Below, piece after piece: positions 27,283 to 35,512 of a stretch of 64,000 nucleotides of DNA. The stretch spans positions 124,001 to 188,000 of the forward strand of contig NZ_PPEI02000002.1 of NCBI RefSeq assembly GCF_002899895.1, in the 5' to 3' direction. Each line of letters begins with the position of its first letter. Within the stretch, counting starts at the first letter, position 1. The position numbers and the translations under genes were made by a program. The notes under the pieces were generated by a model. The model was given only the letters and a program-made list of their open reading frames with translations. It was not told where the DNA came from and ran no database searches. The DNA comes from Chryseobacterium oncorhynchi. GTDB lineage: Bacteria > Bacteroidota > Bacteroidia > Flavobacteriales > Weeksellaceae.

Positions 27283-28215
27283 TTACAGTTCAAATAGCGC
27301 AGGTCTTTGTGTAACTTCATGATAGCAAACACTGTTTTCATCAAAAAAGTGATATACAAGGCTTTTTCTGGTTCTGTTTTTATCCGTATGAGGCTCACCA
27401 CCATGAAGAATATTGGCATGCCATATCAATAAGTCTCCTTTTTTGGCTTTGAAAATTTCCTTTTTCAATCCCATTTCCTTTACTTTATTTTCAAGGAACT
27501 CTTCGTAAGCCTTATAACTTTTCTTTCCAATTCTTAAAGCATTTCCTTCATTATCATAGTCGGAATTTAAGAAGTAAGGAAGTTTGTGGCTTCCCGGAAT
27601 GTAGTGCAGAGCTCCGTTATTTTCATCCACATCTTCCAAGGCGATCCACACTCCTAAAAGTCCTCCCAATGGATATGTTGTCATATGAATACTATCTGAA
27701 TGGGTCTTTTGCTGGCTTCCGTTAATGAAATTGATGCTCTGAAACAATTTAGCTTTACCATCCAGTAAGACAGACAGAAACTCCAACAAGTCTTTATCAC
27801 TTCCAATGTTTTTAATGATCTCTGAATGATGAATGGCAAACATCAGTTTTCCGCCATAGCGAAACTTCAAGGTACCATCCTCCATCAATTTTTCAATCTC
27901 TGTATTAATTTTCTCTGCAGTATCAGGGCTTAGAAAATTTCTTAGGATCATATATCCATTATCATCATATTGAGAAGCACTTTTCTGATTTTCTTCTGAC
28001 AAGCTCTTGAAAAAAGCCGTAGATGATAGTTTATCTTCAAGAATTACTCTTTCTGTGGCCGGAAGATGTGCAAAATCTGAACTGGAAATTGGAGAAAAAT
28101 AACTCTTCTTTACTCCATATTTTTTATACAGTGGAATATTGTGCTTCAGCTTATCTTTATGAAAAAAATTGTAGAAGATATAGGGAAGCTTATAATTCCT
28201 GATAAATTTTAGCAT
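27283..28215 (-). CDS. Phytanoyl-CoA dioxygenase (PhyH)-like Fe(II)/2-oxoglutarate oxygenase
   Basis: A 310-residue double-stranded beta-helix oxygenase. The iron-binding HxD motif is visible as His-Ser-Asp in QQKTHSDSIHMTTYPLG (residues about 172-174), and the distal His with the 2-oxoglutarate-binding Arg in WHANILHGGEPHTDKNRTRKSLV (about 261-283). IPGSHKLPYF is also typical of PhyH proteins. Such enzymes hydroxylate lipids or small molecules; the substrate here is unknown. It is 21 bp downstream of the FemAB/GNAT-like gene, in the lolD-to-ppa run, which makes a modified envelope lipid or peptide substrate conceivable but unproven. Confidence 0.88.
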   Translation of the reverse strand: MLKFIRNYKLPYIFYNFFHKDKLKHNIPLYKKYGVKKSYFSPISSSDFAHLPATERVILEDKLSSTAFFKSLSEENQKSASQYDDNGYMILRNFLSPDTAEKINTEIEKLMEDGTLKFRYGGKLMFAIHHSEIIKNIGSDKDLLEFLSVLLDGKAKLFQSINFINGSQQKTHSDSIHMTTYPLGGLLGVWIALEDVDENNGALHYIPGSHKLPYFLNSDYDNEGNALRIGKKSYKAYEEFLENKVKEMGLKKEIFKAKKGDLLIWHANILHGGEPHTDKNRTRKSLVYHFFDENSVCYHEVTQRPALFEL

Positions 28216-28236
28216 GATTAATTATTTTCTATAAAG

Positions 28237-29151
28237 TTACCTGTTTTTCGTAAAGACAAGCTTAATTATTTTACTGATAATATTCAGTTTCTGATGGTTT
28301 ATGATGGAAAAAAAATATTCCTTAGCTCCAAATCTTTCATTAAAAGAAGCAACACTTGGCACATTACTTCCCATAAAGTCAAAGCTCTTTTCCTCAATGC
28401 ATTTCTGAAGCTCATAATCTATTGCTATGGAGGGCAGATTTTTATTCTCAAGTTGAGAAGAATTGATAAACATACTAAGATAATCCGTTTGTCCCCCACA
28501 ATATATTGCTACAAATGACTGAATACTGCCTTTATATTTAACAGTAAATGCATCCATAAGCCCGGCATCCATCAATTTCATCACGGTATTCCAATACACT
28601 TTTTTAAGAGGCATTTTGTCTATTCCCCTTACATTTTGGAGAAAGAAATCTTCAACATGGGCAGTGAAGTCTATCTTATCATTAAATTCAGCATTTGTCT
28701 GGATATCTTCGGTGTGCCTTACATTTCGACGTCTGTGGATATGGTATTTTTTCTTAACATCCTCATAGTTATTTTTAAGGAGTAGATATGATTTTTTCTT
28801 TTGCGTATCTACAGGAAAACCATTGTCCTTATTAAATGCGTAGAAAGCAACTGCAAAATTCTCTTTCAAGAATTTAAAAAAAGATAAGTTTACTTCGGGG
28901 TTATCTACTTTTGAAAATACTCCCAGCTGATGACAAAGTGCAGGCATCTGGATAATTTTAATTCCAAAATTGCTAGACCATGCTATTGGCATTACAGCTT
29001 CATAATCTTTGTAAATCAAAAGTCCCCAATTTTTACCTGCAATGATATCTAAAAAATCTTTTCGGGCAAAATCCGAAAGCTGGCATGCTTCAGATAAAGC
29101 CTTTTGATATTTTACAAAATCAATTTCATGGTATTTCAATCTCTTAATCAT
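28237..29151 (-). CDS. FemAB/GNAT-like acyltransferase of unknown substrate
   Basis: A 304-residue protein that resembles FemAB-type double-GNAT acyltransferases (peptidoglycan interpeptide or aminoacyl transfer) in the order of elements: an N-terminal strand-rich half (AIAWSSNFGIKIIQMPALCHQLGVF) and a C-terminal GNAT-like part (AFTVKYKGSIQSFVAIYCGGQTDYLSMFINSSQLENKNLPSIAIDYELQKCIEEKSFDFMGSNVPSVASFNERFGAKEYFF), ending in the FG-A-x-E/x-x-Y-F-type motif of this group. No named member could be recognised. Its ATG overlaps the radC stop by 4 bp (ATGA), implying translational coupling. The neighbour is a PhyH-like oxygenase, so the two may modify one substrate. Confidence 0.75.
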   Translation of the reverse strand: MIKRLKYHEIDFVKYQKALSEACQLSDFARKDFLDIIAGKNWGLLIYKDYEAVMPIAWSSNFGIKIIQMPALCHQLGVFSKVDNPEVNLSFFKFLKENFAVAFYAFNKDNGFPVDTQKKKSYLLLKNNYEDVKKKYHIHRRRNVRHTEDIQTNAEFNDKIDFTAHVEDFFLQNVRGIDKMPLKKVYWNTVMKLMDAGLMDAFTVKYKGSIQSFVAIYCGGQTDYLSMFINSSQLENKNLPSIAIDYELQKCIEEKSFDFMGSNVPSVASFNERFGAKEYFFSIINHQKLNIISKIIKLVFTKNR

Positions 29152-29825
29152 AATAATCCTTCGTCCGAAAAGCTAAAATAGGAATCTTGTGTAACAATAA
29201 TATGGTCTAAAAGCTGAATGCTTAGTACCTTTCCTGCTTCCTTTATTTTTTGTGTAATATTAATATCTTCCTTACTTGGCTTTAAGCTTCCCGAAGGATG
29301 GTTGTGCGCAATAATAATTCCTGTTGAAAAATGTTCTAAAGCAGTTTTAAACAATACTCTCACATCAACAATGGATTGGCTTATACCTCCCTGGGTTAGC
29401 TGTGAAATATGAATAACTTTATTGCTGTTATTCATAAAAATGGCCCAAAACTCCTCTGTTCTTAAATCTGATAATTGGTTTTTAAGAATTGAATAAGCAT
29501 CATGACTGTTTCCAATGATGGGCTTCTCCGGAATTTCCTGTCCGGCTCTTCTCCTTCCAATTTCCAATGCGGTGATGATAGAAATAGCTTTCGCTTCACC
29601 TACTCCTTTGAATTTCATTAAATCTTTTACAGAAAGCAGGCTTAGTTGGTGCCAATTATTATTGACTGAAGCTAAAATCTTCTTTGATAATTCTAAAACG
29701 CTCTCTTCTCTGCTTCCACTTCCCATAATGATAGCCAGCAGTTCCGAATCAGAAAGTGCACTCTTACCTTTTTGCAAGAATTTTTCACGGGGCCTGTCGT
29801 CTTCAGCAAGAAATTTTATAGACAT
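29148..29825 (-). CDS. radC: RadC-family JAB1/MPN-domain protein
   Basis: A 225-residue RadC homologue. The N-terminal part contains a helix-hairpin-helix-like segment (KGVGEAKAISIITALEIGRR, near residues 73-92). The C-terminal JAMM zinc motif is complete: AHNHPSGSLKPSKED (His-x-His, then Ser and Asp), with the upstream Glu in the TEEFWAIF strand. RadC proteins are named for DNA repair but their real function is unsettled. The gene ends four bases into the next gene and starts 29 bp after the L,D-transpeptidase gene, so it is part of the lolD-to-ppa run. Confidence 0.95.
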   Translation of the reverse strand: MSIKFLAEDDRPREKFLQKGKSALSDSELLAIIMGSGSREESVLELSKKILASVNNNWHQLSLLSVKDLMKFKGVGEAKAISIITALEIGRRRAGQEIPEKPIIGNSHDAYSILKNQLSDLRTEEFWAIFMNNSNKVIHISQLTQGGISQSIVDVRVLFKTALEHFSTGIIIAHNHPSGSLKPSKEDINITQKIKEAGKVLSIQLLDHIIVTQDSYFSFSDEGLL

Positions 29826-29854
29826 GAGACAAAGTGTACATTACACGTTATAAA

Positions 29855-30433
29855 TTAGTAAAAAGCATACAAAATAATTGGCTGCCTTGATTGATCAATA
29901 TGTTTTGCTGTTTCTTTAAAAGCATTTACAGAAAGCATGGGACATCCTAAGCTTAAACATGCAGGATTTTGAGACTCTGCATCAGAAACACATCCAAATG
30001 AATGAAGTACAATAGCTCTCTTCATTGCATTGCTATTGGTTGAGTCCAGCCCTTTTAAACGATAGGCTTTTCCAAATTGTCCTACATAGCTCTCCCCAAT
30101 TGCATATTTTCCTAAAGAAGATTGATATGAACCCTCAACATTGCTGAATTTCAAAGCATCCGATTGAGAAGTTACAGATCCAGAACCATGAGAAACAATA
30201 GCTTTTTGAACTATTTTATCATTTTTCAGATCATAGATAAAGTAACGGTATTTTCCTGATGAAATTTTAAAATTAATAAAGACAGCCAGATCCTGGTTGT
30301 AATTTTTATTCTTGATATAGTTCTTAATTTCAGAAATTTTGGATTGAGGTACATCGACAACATTGGCCTGCTGTGATTCAATTTTTGAACAGGAAATTAA
30401 AAATATTAAAAGGAAAATAAAATGTTTCATCAT
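29855..30433 (-). CDS. L,D-transpeptidase-like (YkuD_2) lipoprotein
   Basis: A 192-residue exported protein. The N-terminus MMKHFIFLLIFLISCSK is a lipoprotein signal with Cys15. The catalytic part is of the YkuD_2 (murein L,D-transpeptidase catalytic domain-like) type: IVLHSFGCVSDAESQ and CLSLGCPMLSV, with the nucleophilic Cys in SLGCP and the conserved His in VLHSFGC. It may crosslink or trim peptidoglycan, or act on another envelope substrate. The 14-bp gap after lolD and 29 bp before radC indicate one transcript. The second ATG (30430) is an equally possible start. Confidence 0.9.
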   Translation of the reverse strand: MMKHFIFLLIFLISCSKIESQQANVVDVPQSKISEIKNYIKNKNYNQDLAVFINFKISSGKYRYFIYDLKNDKIVQKAIVSHGSGSVTSQSDALKFSNVEGSYQSSLGKYAIGESYVGQFGKAYRLKGLDSTNSNAMKRAIVLHSFGCVSDAESQNPACLSLGCPMLSVNAFKETAKHIDQSRQPIILYAFY

Positions 30434-30447
30434 CTGTGTAAATACTG

Positions 30448-31116
30448 CTATTCTATAATCATTCCGTCTTTCATGACAAGTTTACGGTCTGTAATTTCAG
30501 CAAGATTGGGATTATGGGTAACAATCACAAAGGTCTGATTATACTTATCTCTAAGGTCAAAAAATAACCTGTGAAGATCATCCGCATTTTTTGAATCCAG
30601 GTTTCCCGTTGGCTCATCAGCAAAGATAATTTTTGGTGAATTGATTAAAGCTCTGGCAACAGCTACCCTTTGTGCTTCTCCACCTGAAAGCTGGTTGGGT
30701 TTATGATTAAGTCTCTGTTCAATTTTCAGATCTTCAAATAAAGCATGGGCTTTTTCAAGGGATTCTTTCTCATTTGCACCTGCAATTCTTGTAGGAAGAA
30801 GCACATTTTCCAAAGCGGTAAACTCGGGAAGAAGCTGATGAAACTGAAATACAAAACCAATATTTTGATTTCTGAATTTCGATAACTGCTTATCATTCAT
30901 ATTAATAAATGACTCTCCTGCAATTTCAATTTCAGTATCATATTTTCCGGATTGTGTAGGATGATCCAAGGTTCCTAAAATCTGCAGCAATGTTGATTTA
31001 CCTGCTCCTGATTCCCCCACAATAGAAACAACCTCTCCTACCTTGATATGAATATCAACTCCTTTCAGTACTTCTAAATTCCCATAAGATTTATGGATAT
31101 TTCTTGCTTTAATCAT
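30448..31116 (-). CDS. lolD: Lipoprotein-releasing ABC transporter ATPase (LolD-like)
   Basis: A 222-residue ABC ATPase. Walker A is GESGAGKST, the signature [15 protein letters not shown] and Walker [37 protein letters not shown] includes the Q-loop. The overall pattern is that of the LolD/MacB/FtsE cluster, and in flavobacteria such a lone ATPase is normally annotated LolD, which powers release of outer-membrane lipoproteins with a LolCE permease. No permease gene is nearby. It heads the seven-gene run; a TATTTTTG -7 box lies 4 nt before the ATG with a TTTG -33 element 23 nt upstream, implying a near-leaderless transcript. Confidence 0.9.
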   Translation of the reverse strand: MIKARNIHKSYGNLEVLKGVDIHIKVGEVVSIVGESGAGKSTLLQILGTLDHPTQSGKYDTEIEIAGESFINMNDKQLSKFRNQNIGFVFQFHQLLPEFTALENVLLPTRIAGANEKESLEKAHALFEDLKIEQRLNHKPNQLSGGEAQRVAVARALINSPKIIFADEPTGNLDSKNADDLHRLFFDLRDKYNQTFVIVTHNPNLAEITDRKLVMKDGMIIE

Positions 31117-31120
31117 GCTT

Positions 31121-31155
31121 CAAAAATAGTAACATATTGTCGATTTTACAACAAA
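31121..31155 (-). promoter_or_regulatory. Promoter of the lolD-ppa run
   Basis: Minus-strand TTTG (31152-31155), a 23-nt spacer, then TATTTTTG (31121-31128). The box ends only 4 nt before the lolD ATG, so the transcript would start at or next to the start codon. Confidence 0.65.
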
Positions 31156-31182
31156 TTGTATTAACATTATTTGTATTAAAAT

Positions 31183-31213
31183 AAAAAAACCTCCCGGATT
31201 GGGAGGTTTTTAT
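31183..31213 (-). terminator. Terminator after pdhC
   Basis: Stem AACCTCCC/GGGAGGTT (31188-31195 with 31201-31208), loop GGATT, with a U-run on the minus transcript. It closes the pdhA-pdhC unit before the lolD promoter. Confidence 0.9.
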
Positions 31214-31230
31214 TATTTCTACATTAGAAA

Positions 31231-32832
31231 TTACAGTAACAATGTTAATGGGCTTTCTAAATAAGTTCTTAAAGTTTGTAGGAACTGCGCTCCTGTAGCA
31301 CCGTCTACTACTCTGTGGTCACACGCTAATGAAAGCTTCATGGTATTTCCAACTACGATCTGACCATCTTTAACGATTGGCTTCTCGATAATTGCTCCTA
31401 CTGAAAGGATTGCAGAGTTTGGTTGATTGATGATACTTGTAAACGTTTCAATTCCGAACATTCCAAGGTTAGAAATAGAGAATGTAGATCCTTCCATTTC
31501 ATTAGCCTTAAGACCTTTGTTCTTAGCTCTTGAAGCCATATCTTTCACAGATGCTGAGATCTGAGTGTAAGACATTTGATCTGTATTCTTCAATACAGGA
31601 ACTACCAATCCGTCAGGAATAGCTACTGCTACACCAACGTTGATATTTCCTCTGTGAATGATCTTATCTCCAGCCCAGCTTGAGTTCACCTGTGGATGTT
31701 TTCTTAAAGCAATTGCTGTTGCCTTAATGATCATATCATTGAATGAAATCTTTGTATCTGGTAAAGAATTGATTTCTTTTCTAGCCTCAATTGCTTTATC
31801 CATGTTGATCTCAACCATTAGATAGTAGTGAGGAGCAGAGAATTTACTTTCAGAAAGACGTTTTGCAATAATATTTCTTACCTGAGAGTTTGGAGTCTCT
31901 GTATCTTCTCCCTGAACGAAGTTTACTGCAACCTGTGCAGCAGCACTTGCAGCCGGAGCTGAAGCAGCTGGTTTCGCCTGAGATGGCTGGTAGTTTTCAA
32001 TATCTTTTTTAACGATTCTTCCGTTTTCTCCTGAACCTTGAACACTGTGGATGTCAACTCCTTTATCCTGAGCCATTTTCTTAGCTAATGGAGAAATTGC
32101 CACTCTGTCAGAAGATGAAGAATCAACAGCCGGAGCAGCTTTCTCTTCAGTTTTAGCTTCTGTCTTTTGTTCAGCAGGTTTTTCTGAAGATTGAGCAGCA
32201 GCTTTTGGAGCTCCTACAGCGGAAACATCAGTTCCTGCAGGGCCAATAATTGCCAATACAGAATCAACCGGAGCACCAGCTCCTTCTTCTACACCTTGCT
32301 TCAATAGTACTCCATTGAATTCAGACTCGAAATCCTGTACTGCTTTATCTGTTTCAATTTCAGCAAGAAGATCTCCTTCTTTTACTGTATCTCCAACATT
32401 TTTGTGCCATTTAGCTACTTTACCTTCTGTCATTGTATCAGAAAGTCTTGGCATCGTAATAACTTCTACTCCTGCCGGAACATCAGCTGTAGCAGTTTCA
32501 ACAGCTTCTGTCTTAGGTTGCTCTTCTGATTTTGTTTCTTCAGAGCCAGCATTGGGAGCAGCTGCTCCACCTATTAAGCCTGAAATATCTTCTCCCTCAT
32601 TACCGATGATTGCTAAAATAGAATCAACAGCAGCAGCAGCGCTTTCTTCTACACCAATATATAAAAGAGTACCTTCTACCTCAGATTCGAAATCCTGAAC
32701 AGCTTTGTCAGTTTCAATTTCAGCTAAAATATCTCCTTCCTTTATTTTATCTCCTACTTTTTTATGCCATTTCGCCACTTTACCTTCCGTCATAGTGTCG
32801 GAAAGGCGGGGCATCGTAATTACTTCTGCCAT
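31231..32832 (-). CDS. pdhC: Pyruvate dehydrogenase E2, dihydrolipoamide acetyltransferase
   Basis: A 533-residue E2 subunit. Two lipoyl domains are present (residues about 3-77 and 124-199), each with the lipoylated lysine in an E-I-E-T-D-K-A-V-Q-D-F-E context, then Ala/Pro/Glu-rich hinges, a peripheral-subunit-binding domain (about 240-275: RVAISPLAKKMAQDKGVDIHSVQGSGENGRIVKKDI) and the catalytic domain ending in LACDHRVVDGATGAQFL (His and Asp of the acetyltransferase site). It transfers the acetyl group to CoA in the pyruvate dehydrogenase complex. It follows pdhA by 110 bp, an interval that contains a hairpin-forming repeat. The E1-beta and E3 genes are not in the window. Confidence 0.97.
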   Translation of the reverse strand: MAEVITMPRLSDTMTEGKVAKWHKKVGDKIKEGDILAEIETDKAVQDFESEVEGTLLYIGVEESAAAAVDSILAIIGNEGEDISGLIGGAAAPNAGSEETKSEEQPKTEAVETATADVPAGVEVITMPRLSDTMTEGKVAKWHKNVGDTVKEGDLLAEIETDKAVQDFESEFNGVLLKQGVEEGAGAPVDSVLAIIGPAGTDVSAVGAPKAAAQSSEKPAEQKTEAKTEEKAAPAVDSSSSDRVAISPLAKKMAQDKGVDIHSVQGSGENGRIVKKDIENYQPSQAKPAASAPAASAAAQVAVNFVQGEDTETPNSQVRNIIAKRLSESKFSAPHYYLMVEINMDKAIEARKEINSLPDTKISFNDMIIKATAIALRKHPQVNSSWAGDKIIHRGNINVGVAVAIPDGLVVPVLKNTDQMSYTQISASVKDMASRAKNKGLKANEMEGSTFSISNLGMFGIETFTSIINQPNSAILSVGAIIEKPIVKDGQIVVGNTMKLSLACDHRVVDGATGAQFLQTLRTYLESPLTLLL

Positions 32833-32840
32833 AATTTTTA

Positions 32841-32930
32841 TTAATTTGAAAATTTAGCAATCTGAAAATTTGAAATTTAAAAAAGTAACTGTTATAGTCT
32901 CATTTTCAAGTTTTCAAACTGTCAAATTAA
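32841..32930. repeat. Hairpin-forming AATTTGAAAAT quasi-repeat between pdhA and pdhC
   Basis: The 110-bp gap contains repeated units of the type AATTTGAAAAT and, further on, their complements (ATTTTCAAGTTTTCAAACTGTCAAATTAA). The outer arms TTAATTTGA and TCAAATTAA (32841-32849, 32922-32930) are exactly complementary; the inner arms pair imperfectly (about 14 of 17). The structure lies inside an operon on the minus strand, so it could act as an mRNA element. Confidence 0.7.
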
Positions 32931-32942
32931 CTCATTATCTTT

Positions 32943-33944
32943 TTAGTTTTCTAATTTGTCTAAGAATGGATAGTTTTCCTGAGCATACACATATTCATAT
33001 ACTTTCTCAGCATCTGGATACGGAGAGTTTTCCATGAATTCGATACATTCTTCAACAAAGTCTCTAGACTTGTTATCCATAGCTTCCAATTCTTGTTCTG
33101 TAGCCCATCCGTTTTCTAAAATTCTGTGTTTTACCAACTCGATTGGGTCATCATTTTTGTGAATTGCTACTTCTTCCTTAGATCTGTAAGGTTCAGCATC
33201 AGACATAGAGTGTCCTCTGTAACGGTAAGTTCTTGCTTCAATGAACGTTGGTCCGTCACCTCTTCTTGCTCTTTCAATAGCCTCATAAGCAGCTTCAGCT
33301 ACTTTTACAGGATCCATTGCATCTACAGCAAGACAAGGCATTTCGTATCCTAATCCTAATTTATAGATATCTTCGTGGTTAGCAGTTCTTTTTACAGAAG
33401 TTCCCATTGCATATTGGTTGTTTTCTACAACAAATACTACAGGAAGTTTCCAGTTCATTGCCATGTTGAATGTTTCATGTAATGAACCTTGTCTTGCAGC
33501 ACCATCTCCGAAGAAACAGATATTCACTGCTTTTCTGTCAAAAAATTTATCTGCAAAAGCAATACCTGCTCCTAAAGGAATTTGTCCTCCAACAATACCA
33601 TGACCTCCGTAGAAACGGTGTTCTTTGCTGAAAATGTGCATAGAACCACCCATACCTCCAGACGTTCCGGTAGCTTTACCGCAAAGTTCTGCCATGATTC
33701 TCTTAGGATCTACTCCCATCGCCATTGGATGGATGTGGCATCTGTAAGCAGTAATCATGCTATCCTTTGTCAGATCCATTGCATGTGTGAAACCAGCAGG
33801 AATCGCTTCCTGACCGTTATACAAATGTAAAAATCCTCTGATCTTTTGTTTTAGGTAAAGAGAACGGCATTTGTCTTCAAACCTTCTCCACATTGTCATA
33901 TCTTCATACCACTTCAGGTATACCTCTTTAGAAAATTCTTTCAT
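32943..33944 (-). CDS. pdhA: Pyruvate dehydrogenase E1 component, alpha subunit
   Basis: A 333-residue TPP-dependent E1-alpha. The TPP-Mg motif GDGAARQGSLHETFNMAMNWKLPVVFVVENN is complete (residues about 147-176), and the phosphorylation-loop equivalent RYRGHSMSDAEPYRS is visible. E1-alpha with a separate E1-beta decarboxylates pyruvate and passes the acetyl unit to E2. The E2 gene follows on the same strand; E1-beta is not adjacent, as in many flavobacteria. The ATG is at 33944, and a TAATTTTG box lies on the minus strand at 33982-33989. The leader is 38-nt-class. Confidence 0.97.
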   Translation of the reverse strand: MKEFSKEVYLKWYEDMTMWRRFEDKCRSLYLKQKIRGFLHLYNGQEAIPAGFTHAMDLTKDSMITAYRCHIHPMAMGVDPKRIMAELCGKATGTSGGMGGSMHIFSKEHRFYGGHGIVGGQIPLGAGIAFADKFFDRKAVNICFFGDGAARQGSLHETFNMAMNWKLPVVFVVENNQYAMGTSVKRTANHEDIYKLGLGYEMPCLAVDAMDPVKVAEAAYEAIERARRGDGPTFIEARTYRYRGHSMSDAEPYRSKEEVAIHKNDDPIELVKHRILENGWATEQELEAMDNKSRDFVEECIEFMENSPYPDAEKVYEYVYAQENYPFLDKLEN

Positions 33945-34262
33945 GTGTTAGCTCTTGCTTTTTTATGATGAAATAGTTGAGCAAAATTATGAAAAAAACT
34001 TTGTTTTTATTCTATACATAGATAACTTTTCGCTTTTTCTGTAAAATCTATTTGCAGGCCGAATGGATTATTCTTAATTTTCGACCCCAAGAAAGACTCA
34101 GAAAGTAACATTTTATCTATTACTTTCTTACTGTTATATATAAGGAATCAGCCTGCCTATCTACCTTTACATAAATAAGTAATAAGGCACGAGCATCAGG
34201 AATACATTACATTTTATCCCTCTACTTCTTTCATCTTTAATTATTGTTAATATGTCTTTTGG
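33945..34262. other. 318-bp intergenic region, no gene recognised
   Basis: Apart from the pdhA -7 element (33982-33989, minus strand) no open frame with family resemblance, RNA fold or repeat was seen. Its base composition is less extreme than that of neighbouring intergenic DNA in the stretch 34040-34200, so it could be a decayed gene, but this is only an impression. Confidence 0.3.
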
Positions 34263-34682
34263 TTATTTTAACAACCTCTTTTCCGGAGAAAAATCTGTAA
34301 GTTTCAGTGTCCTGTCTTCAATTTCATTAACAAAATTGCCATATTGCTTTGCTGTTCTTGCTTTAATCTCTTTCCATTCTTCATCTGCCATAAATCTTTC
34401 CCACGCCATTTTCATTGTATTTTCATCTTTCCATTCAAGAAGATATACAAACTCTGTTTTTTCATTATACTCAGATTCCCATATTGACACAATCGTAAAC
34501 CCGTATTTCTTCATTATTCTAAGAGCATGATCTCTAAATCGATCTAAAAACACCTGTTTATTTTCTTTTGGAATCTCATAAATCCTTAATTGATGAATGG
34601 GAGAAGATTCTTTTTGGGAAAGTACCTGTCCAAAGACTGAATTGCCAAAAATAATCAGTAATACAATAAATATTTGTTTCAT
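34263..34682 (-). CDS. NIPSNAP-family protein, secreted
   Basis: A 139-residue protein beginning with a hydrophobic signal (MKQIFIVLLIIFGNSVFGQ). The mature part is a NIPSNAP/ferredoxin-like alpha-beta domain: SPIHQLRIYEIPKENKQVFLDRFRDHALRIMKKYGFTIVSIWESEYNEKTEFVYLLEWKDENTMKMAWERFMADEEWKEIKA. NIPSNAP domains are dimeric small-molecule or stress-response folds without a settled function. ATG 34682 was chosen over a TTG 30 bases upstream because it directly starts the signal peptide. It is transcribed alone and is convergent with nothing; the pdhA promoter region lies downstream. Confidence 0.85.
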   Translation of the reverse strand: MKQIFIVLLIIFGNSVFGQVLSQKESSPIHQLRIYEIPKENKQVFLDRFRDHALRIMKKYGFTIVSIWESEYNEKTEFVYLLEWKDENTMKMAWERFMADEEWKEIKARTAKQYGNFVNEIEDRTLKLTDFSPEKRLLK

Positions 34683-34854
34683 TATAAATAGGTATTGAAT
34701 GAATACTAACAAAAAATAAAATCCAAATTTCTTGAAAAGGGAATAATTAAAGTTATGAATTTCAAGAAATACATACTATTAATTTTAAAAGAATAATATT
34801 TTGTGCACGAAGGCAATCACCTTTCATTTTCTATATTCCATCTTTCTTATCTCA

Positions 34855-34885
34855 TTTGTTTTTTGGGCTTATAGTCTTATATTTG
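34855..34885 (+). promoter_or_regulatory. Promoter of the PAP2-like/BlaI pair
   Basis: TTTG (34855-34858), 19-nt spacer, then TATATTTG (34878-34885): a close match to the Bacteroidota consensus, 16 nt before the ATG. Confidence 0.7.
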
Positions 34886-34901
34886 ATTTTTAAACTTTAA
34901 T

Positions 34902-35504
34902 ATGGAAGAAAATAAGTCTTCATTACTACATAAAACATCAAAGGTCATCTCTGATTTCTTCAATCCTTTGGTTTCACTGATCATCTTTTTTGTGTACATG
35001 AGCACCAAAGAATATACTGCTAAGGAATCTTTATTTTACTTTCTCCCCATATTATTAATGATTATCATACCTGTCGTTGTTTGGCTGGTATGGAATGTGA
35101 AAACCGGAAGATACACCAATATGGATGTCTCGAATAGGGTTCAGAGGAAGACGTTATATATATTTATCACAGCATGTGTGATTGCTTATCTTGTTTTTAA
35201 TTACATCAAGAATGGATATATTGATCTGGTAATGCTGTTTATTTTAATTCTTCTTTTTTCTCTTCAGATCAGCAACTTTTTCATTAAAAGCTCCATGCAT
35301 ACCTCATTTAATATATTTGTAGCTGCATTATTTTTTACTTTAGACTGGAAAATGGGACTAATTTGGCTCGGAATCGCTATTTTGGTAGGGGTTACCAGGG
35401 TTATTTTAAAAAGACACACCGTAAAAGAAGTATTTATGGGTGCCGGAATAGCTTTTGTGGTATCTTTTATTTATCTTTATTGCAATATACAATTTCAACA
35501 TTAG
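34902..35504 (+). CDS. PAP2-like membrane phosphatase-family protein (degenerate)
   Basis: A 200-residue integral membrane protein with about six helices. It resembles a PAP2/undecaprenyl-pyrophosphate-phosphatase fold by two elements: the middle motif KSSMHTSF (compare P-S-G-H) and a later TRVILKRHTVKEV segment (compare S-R-x5-H-x3-D). The latter keeps Arg and His but has Glu where the family has Asp, and the first K-x6-R-P motif is not clear, so catalysis may be altered or lost. It is followed 8 bp later by a BlaI-type repressor on the same transcript. It could act on lipid phosphates in the inner membrane. Confidence 0.75.
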   Translation: MEENKSSLLHKTSKVISDFFNPLVSLIIFFVYMSTKEYTAKESLFYFLPILLMIIIPVVVWLVWNVKTGRYTNMDVSNRVQRKTLYIFITACVIAYLVFNYIKNGYIDLVMLFILILLFSLQISNFFIKSSMHTSFNIFVAALFFTLDWKMGLIWLGIAILVGVTRVILKRHTVKEVFMGAGIAFVVSFIYLYCNIQFQH

Positions 35505-35512
35505 AAGAATAT

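Noticed and set aside
34252-34530. Open frame on the plus strand overlapping the NIPSNAP gene
   Set aside because: It is antisense to a gene with clear family sequence and signal peptide, has no recognisable domain and no own promoter; a frame shadow.
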